35,431 bases of DNA from Acidobacteriota bacterium (GCA_013151025.1 JAADJC010000012.1:1-35431), one strand, 5' to 3'; shown: positions 24,936 to 34,104, counted from the first letter of the stretch. Notes: generated by a model not told the origin, from the letters alone. A program made the numbers and translations.

Positions 24936-25654
24936 TGGTGAACCACCACAACGCCGGATACGTTTCCCGGATAGATGTTTGTGAGGCAAATGCGACCCTT
25001 TGCGTCCGTATAGCGATAAATGGTGGTCCGCTGGGGACGGGATGTATTGCCGGACTCACTGCTGTCCTCGCCATTGACCATGCTCAGAATTTTGGAAACG
25101 TAGTTTTCTGTTTCCTGAAAAGGGGGAATGCCGTTATAGCGATCCACTGCCGTGATTCCGGCATTGTAAGCCGCAAGTGCCATCTTTGTGTCGCCGAAAT
25201 AACGATCCAGCAGAGATTTGAGATGTTTGGCACCAGCGCGGATATTTTCTTCCGGGTTGAAAAAGTTTTCAACGCCATATTGTTTACCGGTTTCCGGCAT
25301 CAATTGCATCAATCCCATGGCGCCCTTTTGAGAAACAGCGTTTCGGTCGTAGTCAGATTCGGTCCGGATGACGGCATGAAGCAGTCTTTCATCAAGGTCG
25401 TAAAGAACGGCGTATTTTTCCACCAGACGGTTAATTTCATGATCCTTGGAAACAAGGGGACCATGGTGATTACGGTTTGATTTAGCAGCCTTTTTTCCCT
25501 GATTCGAATGGTGCTTTTTACGAACCCGATGACTGCCCTGGGGGGCATCGGTGAGGACCAGATGTCCGTTCCTGTCCCGATACGTATATATTTCACCATT
25601 GCAGGGAAGAGTCAATGCGATGATGACGCCCAGAACAGCCAGAATTTTGATCAT
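24932..25654 (-). CDS. Lytic transglycosylase with DUF4124-like ends
   Basis: Periplasmic enzyme of 240 residues that cleaves peptidoglycan glycan strands to form anhydromuropeptides. A signal peptide (residues 1-20) is followed by a DUF4124-like segment (EIYTYRDRNGHLVLTDAP), a basic linker (about 42-66) and an SLT domain with catalytic Glu99 in AVIRTESDYD, GAMGLMQLMP and MALAAYNAG. The C-terminus repeats the DUF4124-like pattern (IYRYTDAKGRICLTN). I chose the ATG at 25654, preceded by GAGG and overlapping the alaS stop as ATGA; an in-frame ATG at 25717 lies inside alaS. It is translationally coupled to both neighbours. Confidence 0.92.
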   Translation of the reverse strand: MIKILAVLGVIIALTLPCNGEIYTYRDRNGHLVLTDAPQGSHRVRKKHHSNQGKKAAKSNRNHHGPLVSKDHEINRLVEKYAVLYDLDERLLHAVIRTESDYDRNAVSQKGAMGLMQLMPETGKQYGVENFFNPEENIRAGAKHLKSLLDRYFGDTKMALAAYNAGITAVDRYNGIPPFQETENYVSKILSMVNGEDSSESGNTSRPQRTTIYRYTDAKGRICLTNIYPGNVSGVVVVHQ

Positions 25655-28266
25655 GACACCTCGTTTTTCAATTTTGCCACAACGGTTTCGACAATATCTG
25701 TCAGTTTTCCTATCCACTTTCCTCCACCCTGGGCCATTGTCTGGTTTCCTCCTCCCCGTCCATTCAGCATCGGGGCGATGGACCGGAGCGCGTTTCCACT
25801 GTGGAAATGCTTTTCCATATCCCTTGTGGCGGAAAGGAGATAATTACATCCACTATCTGTGACGGTGAGGAGAAAAACAATGGTTTTCTTGCGGTTTTGT
25901 TTCAGATTGTCTGCTTTTTCCCGCATCAGCCCCGGTGCCAGGCCCGGCACTTCCTGCAGCAGGAGGGTGGTTTCACTATCCAGCCTGACTTCAGTTGAAG
26001 TCGTAGAATTATCGGAGACCTTGGCTTTTTCTATAGCTTGACGCAATTGTCGAATTTCTTCCAGCTTTCGTGCCACAAACTGTGGAAGGTCATCTTCTCC
26101 GGTTTTTAGGACTTGTTTCAGTGTCCGGTGTTCTTCCCGAAAGCTGTTGAAATACCCCAGTGCCCCAAACCCGGTTTTTGCTTCAATTCGCCGGATACCG
26201 GAAGCGGCTGAGTGCTCCGAAACAATTACAAAGCTCCCAATGTCTCCGGTTCGGGTAACATGGGTACCCCCGCAGAGTTCCATTGAATATCCAGGGACCC
26301 GGACAACTCGAACCCGATCGCCGTATTTTTCACCGAAAAGCGCCATCGCACCGGCTGCCCGGGCTTCCTCAATATCAAGAATCTCCGTTTCAACCGGTAT
26401 GTTTTCCATTATTTTTCGATTCACAATCTGTTCCACTTCCGCAAGTTCCTGTTCACTGATCTTTTTGAAATGGCTGAAATCAAATCGCAGCTTGTCCGGT
26501 TCCACCATTGATCCGGCTTGTTTTACATGATCTCCCAAGACGGAGCGCAGCGCGGCGTGAAGCAGATGGGTGGCGGTATGGTTCCGTGCGATGGCAAATC
26601 GTCGCTGAGAATCCAGAGTCAGGGTCACGGTTTCATCTACTTTCAGTTTTCCTTTTGTGAGATCAAGTACATGAAGGCGACGCCCCTTGATTGGCATAAG
26701 CAGCCGGTTGATTACACCCTTTGCTTCGGCTGTTTCCAAGATACCGGTGTCATTTACCTGTCCGCCGGACTCTACATAGAACGGGGTCCTGTCCACCAGA
26801 ACCTTTCCGGTTTCCCCGGCGATGAGTTCTTTTACCTGTTTGCCGTCCCGGACAATTGCCAGCACTGTGGCAGTGCCTGCTTTGCTGTCGTAGCCGGTAA
26901 ATTCGGTTTCCGGAAAATCGTGGAGAAAAAGATAGTTTTCCACTGAAATTTCCGTCATTCTGGTTTTCGAACGAGCCTTACCTTCCTTCCGCTGCTGTTC
27001 CAGGCGCTGCTCAAACCCTTCCCGATCCACGGAGATGTGTTTTTCAAGGCATACATCTTCAACAAGATCGATTGGAAAACCGAAAGTATCGTAAAGTCGA
27101 AATGCGTTTTCCGCATCCAGTTTTCCATCGGACTTTTCAATCATCCGGTTCAGCATCTTTAATCCGGCTTCCAACGTGGTGTCAAACTGTTCTTCTTCAA
27201 TGCGAACCAGCTTGGCCACTGTTTTTCTGTTTTTTGTCAATTCAGGGTAAGCACCACCCATTTCTTCTGTGACCGTATCTACGAAACGGTAGAGTGACGG
27301 CATTGGCAGGTCCAGTTTTTTGCCATAACGGATAGCCCTGCGCATAATGCGACGAAGGACATAGCCCCTGCCCTCATTGGAGGGCACGACGTCGTCCGTT
27401 ATCAGAAAAACCGTAGCCCGCATGTGATCCGCCAGCACCCGCATGGCAGTGTCTATGCCGTGATTCACCCCATATTCATGGCCTGATTTTTTGGCAATAT
27501 CGCGAATAATGTTCTGGAACAGGTCGGTATCATAGTTGTTGTTGACACCCTGCATGACAGCCGCAAGGCGTTCCAGTCCCATCCCTGTATCAATTGAAGG
27601 ACTTGGAAGCGGTGTCATGTGGCCTTCTGTATCCCGGCTGAACTGCATGAATACCAAGTTCCAGATTTCCACGTAGCGGTCGCATTCGCATCCCACTGTG
27701 CAGGTGGGTTTGCCGCAACCGTATTCTTCCCCATGGTCGTAGAAGATTTCGGAACAGGGCCCGCAGGGGCCCACATCCCCCATCTGCCAGAAATTATCCT
27801 TTTCACCGAAACGGAAAATGCACTCGACAGGAATATGCATTTTCTTGTTCCAGATATCAAATGCCTCATCATCGTCCCGGAAAACAGAAACATAAAGCCG
27901 ATTCTTATCAATTTTCAAAATTTCTGTAATAAAATCCCATGCGTACCGGATTGCGTCTTCCTTAAAATAATCACCGAAGGAAAAATTCCCCAGCATCTCA
28001 AAGAATGTATGGTGGCGGGCAGTTTTCCCGACATTATCCAGGTCATTGTGCTTGCCCCCGGCCCGCACGCATTTCTGTGCCGATGTGGCCCGGTTGTATT
28101 CTCTTTTCTCAGCTCCGAGAAAAACCTCCTTGAACTGGTTCATCCCGGCGTTGGCAAAGAGCAGTGTAGGATCATGAGCAGGAACCAGTGAAGAACTCCG
28201 CACCACGTGATGGTTTTTCTCCTTGAAATAATCCAGAAACAATTGTCTCAGCTTCTTGCCTTCCAT
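25651..28266 (-). CDS. alaS: Alanyl-tRNA synthetase
   Basis: Class II synthetase that charges tRNA-Ala. The 871 residues cover the whole enzyme: catalytic core (from RQLFLDYFKEKNHHVV through the GMGLERLAAVMQG motif 3 region), tRNA recognition domain, editing domain with zinc ligands HTATH and CGGTH, and the C-terminal C-Ala domain with coiled coil and NGRGGGNQTMAQGGG. No key motif is missing. It heads a minus-strand operon and is coupled to the lytic transglycosylase by an ATGA overlap. GGAG lies upstream of the ATG. Confidence 0.98.
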   Translation of the reverse strand: MEGKKLRQLFLDYFKEKNHHVVRSSSLVPAHDPTLLFANAGMNQFKEVFLGAEKREYNRATSAQKCVRAGGKHNDLDNVGKTARHHTFFEMLGNFSFGDYFKEDAIRYAWDFITEILKIDKNRLYVSVFRDDDEAFDIWNKKMHIPVECIFRFGEKDNFWQMGDVGPCGPCSEIFYDHGEEYGCGKPTCTVGCECDRYVEIWNLVFMQFSRDTEGHMTPLPSPSIDTGMGLERLAAVMQGVNNNYDTDLFQNIIRDIAKKSGHEYGVNHGIDTAMRVLADHMRATVFLITDDVVPSNEGRGYVLRRIMRRAIRYGKKLDLPMPSLYRFVDTVTEEMGGAYPELTKNRKTVAKLVRIEEEQFDTTLEAGLKMLNRMIEKSDGKLDAENAFRLYDTFGFPIDLVEDVCLEKHISVDREGFEQRLEQQRKEGKARSKTRMTEISVENYLFLHDFPETEFTGYDSKAGTATVLAIVRDGKQVKELIAGETGKVLVDRTPFYVESGGQVNDTGILETAEAKGVINRLLMPIKGRRLHVLDLTKGKLKVDETVTLTLDSQRRFAIARNHTATHLLHAALRSVLGDHVKQAGSMVEPDKLRFDFSHFKKISEQELAEVEQIVNRKIMENIPVETEILDIEEARAAGAMALFGEKYGDRVRVVRVPGYSMELCGGTHVTRTGDIGSFVIVSEHSAASGIRRIEAKTGFGALGYFNSFREEHRTLKQVLKTGEDDLPQFVARKLEEIRQLRQAIEKAKVSDNSTTSTEVRLDSETTLLLQEVPGLAPGLMREKADNLKQNRKKTIVFLLTVTDSGCNYLLSATRDMEKHFHSGNALRSIAPMLNGRGGGNQTMAQGGGKWIGKLTDIVETVVAKLKNEVS

Positions 28267-28474
28267 ATATATCTCCCGTCTTTCAGTCCGGACCCAGCCC
28301 CTATCATAGCAAACCGGAGCTGCAAATTGAACTGCACAGCCATCGGAAAAGGAACCCCCATGAGACTTCCGGTTACAAAATTACCGGGGATTCATATTTT
28401 TTCCCCGGACTCGAATACATTTGTGTAAAATGTCGGCAAGACGGAACGGTGAGTTTGCGAATAGGAGAACGGAA

Positions 28475-29296
28475 ATGATCAATGCCATTTCAATTGATCT
28501 GGAAGATTGGTTTTGTGCTCACAATCTGAACATAAAAACAGAAGACTGGGACAAGCAGGAACTGCGCATTACAAACAACACGGAACGCATACTTGAAATT
28601 CTGAAAGAAGCTCACACAAAAGCAACATTTTTCGTCCTGGGCTGGATGGCTGAGCGCCTGCCTGAGCTGGTACGACAGATTGAGCAGGATGGCCATGAAA
28701 TTGCAACCCACGGGTATTCACATTCCCTCCTGACAGAGATATCGCCGGAACAGTTCGAGGCGGATCTGGAAAAAGCACTCCATGTCACCCGCATGTGTGT
28801 TTCACAACCGATAATCGGATTTCGGGCACCGTCATTCACAGTTACGAGAAAAACCTTGTGGGCACTGGATATCTTGAAAAAACATGGAATCAAATACGAC
28901 TCATCAATTTTCCCCGTTGGATTCCATCCGGATTATGGAATTCCCGATGCGCCCTTATCCATACACAAGCAGGATGCAATAATTGAGGTTCCGTTAAGCT
29001 GCGCTGAAATTCTGGGTAGAAAAATACCGTGCAGTGGTGGCGGATACTTCAGGATTTTTCCATATTTCTTAACAAAGAAATTAATGCGACAATGTAACCG
29101 AAAGGGACGACCGGTAATTTTTTATTTCCATCCATGGGAGATAGATCCCGGCCAACCCAGAAAAAAGCTTCCGTATTTAAAAGCATTTCGGCATTATTTT
29201 AACCTCAGCAGAACGGAAAACCGGCTGAAAAAATTGTTATTGGATTTTGAATTTGCTCCAATCAAAGAGGTGGTGGGATTATGGACAAGGATCTGA
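28475..29296 (+). CDS. XrtA-type polysaccharide deacetylase
   Basis: NodB-fold carbohydrate esterase of 273 residues, predicted to remove N-acetyl groups from an exported or envelope polysaccharide. Motifs are SIDLEDWF (metal and base Asp near residue 8), HEIATHGYSH (metal His pair) and FRAPSF. The C-terminal FYFHPWEIDP and LKAFRHYFNLSRTENRLKKLL match the extension typical of deacetylases in exosortase/PEP-CTERM polysaccharide loci. No exosortase is visible in the window. I chose the ATG at 28475, which follows AGGAGA; an in-frame ATG at 28421 has no site. The end overlaps the methyltransferase by 16 nt. Confidence 0.9.
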   Translation: MINAISIDLEDWFCAHNLNIKTEDWDKQELRITNNTERILEILKEAHTKATFFVLGWMAERLPELVRQIEQDGHEIATHGYSHSLLTEISPEQFEADLEKALHVTRMCVSQPIIGFRAPSFTVTRKTLWALDILKKHGIKYDSSIFPVGFHPDYGIPDAPLSIHKQDAIIEVPLSCAEILGRKIPCSGGGYFRIFPYFLTKKLMRQCNRKGRPVIFYFHPWEIDPGQPRKKLPYLKAFRHYFNLSRTENRLKKLLLDFEFAPIKEVVGLWTRI

Positions 29297-29955
29297 TCAA
29301 ACAAAAAAATTTCTGGAGTCAGGAATCGGAAAATTTTGACGCAATATATTCACGTCACAAAGGATGGTTTGGGAACTGGTTGAATCAGACATTCCGTTGG
29401 GACATGTATGAACGTTTTCAGTTTACAATGAAACATGCGATGCCGATTGAAGGACGAACTTTTCTGGACGTTGGCTGTGGTACCGGGCGATATTCACTGG
29501 AACTGGCCAGAAAAGGGGCAAGTAAAGTAATTGGGATTGACATTTCCGAGAGAATGATTGAAATATGCCGGGAACGGGCACAAAAAGAAAATCTGGATAG
29601 TTGTTGCCAGTTCCTGCAAACTGACCTGCTGGAATATCAGCCGGACGAGAAATTTGATATTTGCATCGGAATTGGCCTGTTTGACTACATCCGCAACCCA
29701 TTGCCGGTTTTAACTAAAATGCGGGAACTTTCCCGTGTTGGAGTAATCATGAGTTTTCCACGATTCTGGACATGGCGGGCCCCGGTAAGAAAACTCCGGC
29801 TTTTTTTTAAAGGCTGTGATGTTTTCTTTTACACGCATCAAAAGGTCAATGGTCTATTGCAAAAAGCTGGATTCGCAGATATCACAAACGATAAAATCGG
29901 GCAATTATACTGCACAATAGCCTCCCCCACGACACAGGAAAATCAAAAACAATGA
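29281..29955 (+). CDS. Class I SAM-dependent methyltransferase
   Basis: Predicted soluble methyltransferase of 224 residues. SAM-binding motif I is FLDVGCGTGRYSLELA (about residues 60-75), followed by VIGIDIS with the acidic residue that binds the ribose and a post-motif CIGIGLFDYI. The chain opens with a helix-rich lid (FDAIYSRHKGWFGNWL). The overlap with the deacetylase points to modification of the same glycan or its lipid carrier, but no substrate can be assigned. Confidence 0.82.
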   Translation: MDKDLIKQKNFWSQESENFDAIYSRHKGWFGNWLNQTFRWDMYERFQFTMKHAMPIEGRTFLDVGCGTGRYSLELARKGASKVIGIDISERMIEICRERAQKENLDSCCQFLQTDLLEYQPDEKFDICIGIGLFDYIRNPLPVLTKMRELSRVGVIMSFPRFWTWRAPVRKLRLFFKGCDVFFYTHQKVNGLLQKAGFADITNDKIGQLYCTIASPTTQENQKQ

Positions 29956-30008
29956 AGCAGGCCATCACAAACAGCTCTGATCAGGTTGTATTCAAGAATT
30001 GACTGCTG

Positions 30009-30037
30009 ATCAGGCAAGTGGGATTCTATCGCCTGAT
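30009..30037. repeat. Inverted repeat between methyltransferase and DUF4416 genes
   Basis: ATCAGGC (30009-30015) and GCCTGAT (30031-30037) are perfect 7-base arms 15 nt apart. It has no U tract. It could be a weak terminator stem or an operator before the DUF4416 gene. Confidence 0.35.
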
Positions 30038-30077
30038 TGCACAAATTGCGGTAAAATCGTGCACAGCGGAGGCAATC

Positions 30078-30636
30078 ATGTACCTTGGAAAAGGAAAGTT
30101 TCCACCTGTTAAATTTTTTGTATCTGTTATTTACCATGACCCGAACGACCTTCAGGCTGTGACGGCAGCGGTCCGGGAATCAGTGGGAGAAATTGACTCA
30201 CAGTCCGAAAGCTTTCCATTTGATTTTACGGATTATTATGAGCGGGAAATGGGTGGCCCGCTCTTTCGGGTGTTTTTGTCTCTGTCAACAACAAGCCCGG
30301 CAGATGGAATTATATCCATTAAAAAAGCCTGTCTGGAGTTGGAAGCCCGGTTTTCCGAGGAAAATCGGAGAAAGGTAAATCTGGATCCCGGATACATTGA
30401 CATGTACAAACTGGTACTGGTCTCAGAAAAGTATATGGGGCACAAGATTTACCTGCCTGGGCAGTGGGATATGTGCGGACATGGTATTGCTTCTGGGAAA
30501 AAAGAGGGTAACGCCTTTCAGGTGGACTTTTCCGGATTTCAAGTCGGGAAACTATGATGATTACATTTTGGAGCTTCGCCGGGACTATCTCCGGCAATTG
30601 AAAGAGCTGGGTATTGTGCCGGGGGCCCCCTCGTAA
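30078..30636 (+). pseudogene. DUF4416-family gene with an internal frameshift
   Basis: GGAGG lies 5 nt before the ATG at 30078. The first frame reads PPVKFFVSVIYHD, SESFPFDFTDYYEREMG, RKVNLDPGYI and GHKIYLPG, all typical of DUF4416. Past about 30453-30462 the family pattern continues only one frame later: SGICADMVLLLGKK, PFRWTFPDFKSGNYDDY, ending at TAA 30634-30636. Without the shift the first frame drifts into unrelated residues and stops at 30557. Removing one base, for example one G of GGG at 30459-30461, restores a continuous 185-residue protein of normal length. This is either a recent inactivating indel, a sequencing or assembly error, or (least likely) programmed shifting. The family's function is unknown to me. 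Confidence 0.8.
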
Positions 30637-30711
30637 AATGCGTGAGGTTGCTCACATTCAGCCAGATAATTAATCGTTTCCATCATTTGGACAGTTACAT
30701 TCATGCTTTTG

Positions 30712-30720
30712 TGTTATGAT
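30712..30720 (+). promoter_or_regulatory. Possible extended -10 before epimerase
   Basis: TGTTATGAT is an extended -10 (TGn plus TATGAT), about 86 bp upstream of the epimerase ATG. No clear -35 is present at the usual distance. Confidence 0.35.
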
Positions 30721-30805
30721 TCTGAGAAGAACGCGCCGGAGCCAAAGGACAGGGCACAGGGCCATATCCGGTTGTTACGCGTCCATGTTTTCTGGAAGGA
30801 TATAA

Positions 30806-31765
30806 ATGAAACATATACTTGTTACGGGCGGTGCCGGGTTTATCGGGTCTCATCTTGTGGACAGTCTTCTTAAGGATGATTTCAATGTTGTGGTGCTGGA
30901 TGATCTGTCCTCCGGTAAAATGGAAAACCTTCCAGATGATGAAAGGCTTCATTTCATTCAGGGAGATATAGCCGATCATGGTTTGATTGATGAGGTTTTC
31001 AGCCAGTTTACATTTACACATATTTTTCACCTTGCTGCAATCGCATCTGTTCACGAGTCCGTAACCAACACCTATCGCTGTCATCAGGTCAACTGCGAAG
31101 CATCTCTGTATCTGTTGGAGAAAGCCCGGAAATGCACTGCATTAAAACGAATGGTCTATGCCAGTTCGGCGGCGGTTTACGGAGACGACCCCTCTCTTCC
31201 GAAATCAGAAGATTCACCGACACGGCCGATTTCTCCCTACGGAATTGACAAATATACTGCAGAACAATACATGCTTACATACAACCGCCTTTATGGTGTG
31301 CCAGCAGTGGCACTCCGATATTTTAATGTATATGGTCCCCGTCAAAACGGCGGCTCCATGGACGGCGGCGTGGCCTCCATCTTTCTGAACAAATTTCTTT
31401 CCTCCAAACGACCGGTGGTTACTGTCTATGGAGATGGACAGCAGACCCGGGATTTTGTTTACATCAAAGACGTGATCGGCGCCACCCGCTTTGTCATGGG
31501 CCATGAAACTGCAGCGGGAAATGTGTACAACGTGGCAACCGGTAGAGAAACCTCCATCTTGAATGTGATTCAGGGACTGGAAGCCTGTACCGAGCAAAAG
31601 GCGCAGATCCTTTTTTCCGAAAAAAGGACAGGGGATATCGAACGCTCTTTTGCAGATATTTCACGGCTTCGTGCCCTTGGCTTTACCCCCAGGTATTCAT
31701 TGCTGGAGAGTCTTGGCGAATATGTGGCATCTGCCGGAGAAATTGACCATCCCCAGGCTCGCTGA
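30806..31765 (+). CDS. NAD-dependent sugar-nucleotide epimerase (GalE-like)
   Basis: Extended short-chain dehydrogenase of 319 residues, predicted to epimerise a UDP-hexose or UDP-N-acetylhexosamine at C4. It has the NAD motif TGGAGFIGSHLVD (about residues 7-19), the LDDLSSGKMENL segment typical of UDP-sugar epimerases, the catalytic Ser in YASSAAVYG, and the YxxxK pair in YGIDKYTAE. The RYFNVYGPRQ and YGDGQQTRDFVYIKDV segments are standard for the family. GGAAGG lies upstream of the ATG. The substrate is not determined. It ends convergent with the GT2 gene, 42 bp apart. Confidence 0.88.
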   Translation: MKHILVTGGAGFIGSHLVDSLLKDDFNVVVLDDLSSGKMENLPDDERLHFIQGDIADHGLIDEVFSQFTFTHIFHLAAIASVHESVTNTYRCHQVNCEASLYLLEKARKCTALKRMVYASSAAVYGDDPSLPKSEDSPTRPISPYGIDKYTAEQYMLTYNRLYGVPAVALRYFNVYGPRQNGGSMDGGVASIFLNKFLSSKRPVVTVYGDGQQTRDFVYIKDVIGATRFVMGHETAAGNVYNVATGRETSILNVIQGLEACTEQKAQILFSEKRTGDIERSFADISRLRALGFTPRYSLLESLGEYVASAGEIDHPQAR

Positions 31766-31807
31766 TTTTTTCAGTAGAAAATTATTACAATAAGATAATT
31801 CTGTAAA

Positions 31808-32554
31808 TTATCTATGTTTCAAAAGTCCATAAACGGCATAGTGGGAAAAGTACCAGGCACTTCTGCATCTGCCAATCCCCTCCAGCTCCCGATATACCCG
31901 CCATTGATACCGGGCTGCGTCCAGCTTGTTCCGTGAAATCGAATTCCCGTGAATGCGGTGATGTGCCAGTACCCGGTTCAGACCCCGCGCCACGTGGCCG
32001 TCACGGAGTATCTGCAGCCAGAGAGCGTAATCCTGGCGTTTCAAAATATCCGGAAGCAAGCGAGTCCCAACCTGTTTCCGGTCATAAACAGCTGTCAGCA
32101 TACCAATGCTATTTGTTTTCAACAGTTTGTGATAGTTCGCTTTTTCAGGAACCCGGACAGTTTCGCCCAGCTTTCCTGACAGATCCATTTTACGGTATGC
32201 GGTGAAACTCACTGCGGCGCCAGTTTCTTTCATAAATTGTAATTGTAGTTTCAGTTTTTCAGGCAACCAGACATCGTCACTGTCCAAAAAGGCAATAAAT
32301 TGCCCGGTTGCCTGCTCAATCCCCGCGTTTCTTGATCTGGCAGGGCCACTGTTTGAAGGGAGGAAAATGGGCCTTACCCTCCGGTCTTGTGCTGAAAGCT
32401 TATGGATAAGCACTCTGGAACCGTCTGTGGAGCCATCGTCTATCAGCAATAGCTCAAGGGAATCGTATTGTTGGGAAAGAACAGAATTTGCAGATTCTTC
32501 CAGAAACTTTTTCGAATTGTAAACTGGCATAATCACGGAAAGTTCTGATGACAT
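31808..32554 (-). CDS. Family 2 glycosyltransferase
   Basis: Predicted cytoplasmic GT-A enzyme of 248 residues that adds a sugar from a nucleotide donor to a polysaccharide or lipid-linked acceptor. It shows the N-terminal SVIMPVYNSKKFLEESANS, the LIDDGSTDGS donor-binding loop, SGPARSRNAGI and the metal-binding FLDSDDVW. There are no membrane helices. I chose the ATG at 32554, preceded by AGGAG; the longer in-frame start at 32686 adds 44 unrelated residues. It is the only minus-strand gene in the polysaccharide region. Confidence 0.9.
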   Translation of the reverse strand: MSSELSVIMPVYNSKKFLEESANSVLSQQYDSLELLLIDDGSTDGSRVLIHKLSAQDRRVRPIFLPSNSGPARSRNAGIEQATGQFIAFLDSDDVWLPEKLKLQLQFMKETGAAVSFTAYRKMDLSGKLGETVRVPEKANYHKLLKTNSIGMLTAVYDRKQVGTRLLPDILKRQDYALWLQILRDGHVARGLNRVLAHHRIHGNSISRNKLDAARYQWRVYRELEGIGRCRSAWYFSHYAVYGLLKHR

Positions 32555-32937
32555 TGTTTCTCCTCGTTTTTCCATTCTTACTATAACTGAAAAAGAATCT
32601 GGAAAGAAGTACAACTTTCTTGTCCTTTTTTTAATATCAGATGCAACTTCCCATAGACTGAGGATGGTATATGTATTGTGTGGCAAGGAAATTGTCTATC
32701 AAATCTTAAAAATGGACTATTCGCTTGTCAACAATTCATACGTGCTATGTCAATCTGGTCGTACTGGATTCTCAGTTTTTGGAATGCTTGCAAGTGGTCA
32801 ATGTGATTGCGTAATGAGGCCATTTGGGGTTGACAAAAAGGGCGTTGTTAACGTATAAGTATTGCCTGAGCAGAGTTCCAAAATTGACCTGGGAAAGGTC
32901 ACAGTCTTACTAATGTGATGAAAGGAAGTGAGGGCCT
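32555..32937. other. Non-coding spacer before the GDP-sugar genes
   Basis: This 383-bp gap divides the GT2 gene from the ColD-type gene and must contain their divergent promoters, though I see no convincing pair. A 64-codon frame (32664-32858 plus) lacks a ribosome site and resembles nothing I know. TGACC (32886-32890) and GGTCA (32898-32902) could form a small stem. Confidence 0.55.
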
Positions 32938-34104
32938 ATGAAATATTCACTGGCAAGCAGTACATGGGACGAGAAAGAAAGAAGCGCTATTCAGTCCGTT
33001 GTTGATTCCGATATGTTCACGATGGGAGATAGAGTAAAGGCATTCGAGAGAGACTCAGCTGATTTTTTCGGATCGAAATACGCTGTAATGGTCAATTCCG
33101 GTTCGTCTGCTAATTTGATTGCTGTCGCTGCATTGTGTTATCGCAAATATAATGCACTGAAACCGGGCGATGAAGTCATCGTTCCCGCCGTCAGTTGGGG
33201 TACAACCTTTCATCCTCTACAGCAATATGGATTACATTGCCGTTTTGTTGACATTGATGCCGACACTTTGAATTATGATTTAGAGAAGCTGTCCAAAGCA
33301 GTTACGAATCGTACCCGTATGATCGTGGCGGTTAATTTGCTGGGGAATCCCAACGATTATGACCAAATCAGAACTATCATAAATGGTAGAGACATTATTC
33401 TGTTGGAAGACAACTGTGAATCAATGGGTGCCGAATTTAAGGGAAGGCAAGCGGGCAGTTTTGGGCTGTTGGGAACATTCAGTTCATTTTTCTCTCATCA
33501 TATTTCTACTATGGAAGGTGGAATAGTGGTAACAGACGATGAAGAATTGTACCAAATCATGTTGTCGTTGCGTTCACATGGGTGGACGCGCCATCTTCCT
33601 GAGAAAAATCTGGTCTCAGGCACAAAATCTGCCGATCCTTTTGAAGAATCCTTCAAGTTCGTGCTTCCGGGTTACAATATGCGCCCGGGAGAAATTCACG
33701 CAGCAATTGGAATTGAACAGTTGAAAAAACTCCCGGACTTTGTCCGTGTTAGAAGACAAAATGCAAAACTCTTTCAGGAGCAGTTTATTGACCATCCCTG
33801 GATCAGCATCCAGAAAGAATGTGGGAAAAGTTCCTGGTTCGGATTTGCTCTCATTCTGAAGCAGAATGCGCCGATTGGCCGCAATCAACTGGCCCGGTAC
33901 CTTCAGGAAAAAGATATCGCATGCCGTCCAATTGTTTCAGGGAACTTCCTGAAGAGTCCCGTATTGAAGTACTATAATTATTCTGTCGCTGGAGAGATTG
34001 TCCAGGCAGAGAACATCGACAAGAATGGGCTGTTCGTGGGGAATCACCACTTTCCGTTGAATGAACAGATTCAATTTCTCAAAGATATTCTGGAATCTAT
34101 CTAA
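32938..34104 (+). CDS. colD: GDP-4-keto-6-deoxymannose 3-dehydratase (ColD-like)
   Basis: PLP enzyme of the DegT/DnrJ/EryC1 fold (388 residues). It removes the C3 hydroxyl of GDP-4-keto-6-deoxy-D-mannose using PLP and glutamate, on the way to GDP-L-colitose. The lysine that normally holds PLP is replaced: the site reads SHHISTMEGG with His188, the position and residue that define ColD and turn the fold from aminotransferase to dehydratase. Neighbouring segments (DNCESMGAEFKG, LRSHGWTRHLPEKN, FVLPGYNMRPGEIHAAIGIEQLKKLP, CRPIVSGNFLKSPVLKYY, KNGLFVGNH) also match what I recall of ColD. The next gene supplies its substrate. GGAAG lies upstream of the ATG. A ColC-type epimerase/reductase is not in the window. 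Confidence 0.92.
   Translation: MKYSLASSTWDEKERSAIQSVVDSDMFTMGDRVKAFERDSADFFGSKYAVMVNSGSSANLIAVAALCYRKYNALKPGDEVIVPAVSWGTTFHPLQQYGLHCRFVDIDADTLNYDLEKLSKAVTNRTRMIVAVNLLGNPNDYDQIRTIINGRDIILLEDNCESMGAEFKGRQAGSFGLLGTFSSFFSHHISTMEGGIVVTDDEELYQIMLSLRSHGWTRHLPEKNLVSGTKSADPFEESFKFVLPGYNMRPGEIHAAIGIEQLKKLPDFVRVRRQNAKLFQEQFIDHPWISIQKECGKSSWFGFALILKQNAPIGRNQLARYLQEKDIACRPIVSGNFLKSPVLKYYNYSVAGEIVQAENIDKNGLFVGNHHFPLNEQIQFLKDILESI

Noticed and set aside
32664-32858. 64-codon plus-strand frame before the ColD gene
   Set aside because: No Shine-Dalgarno, no family resemblance, and it lies in a divergent promoter gap; kept only as part of the spacer note.
32938-34104. Sugar aminotransferase (perosamine synthetase type) as the call
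   Set aside because: The PLP lysine is replaced by His188 in the ColD-specific SHHISTMEGG context, so aminotransferase activity is not expected.
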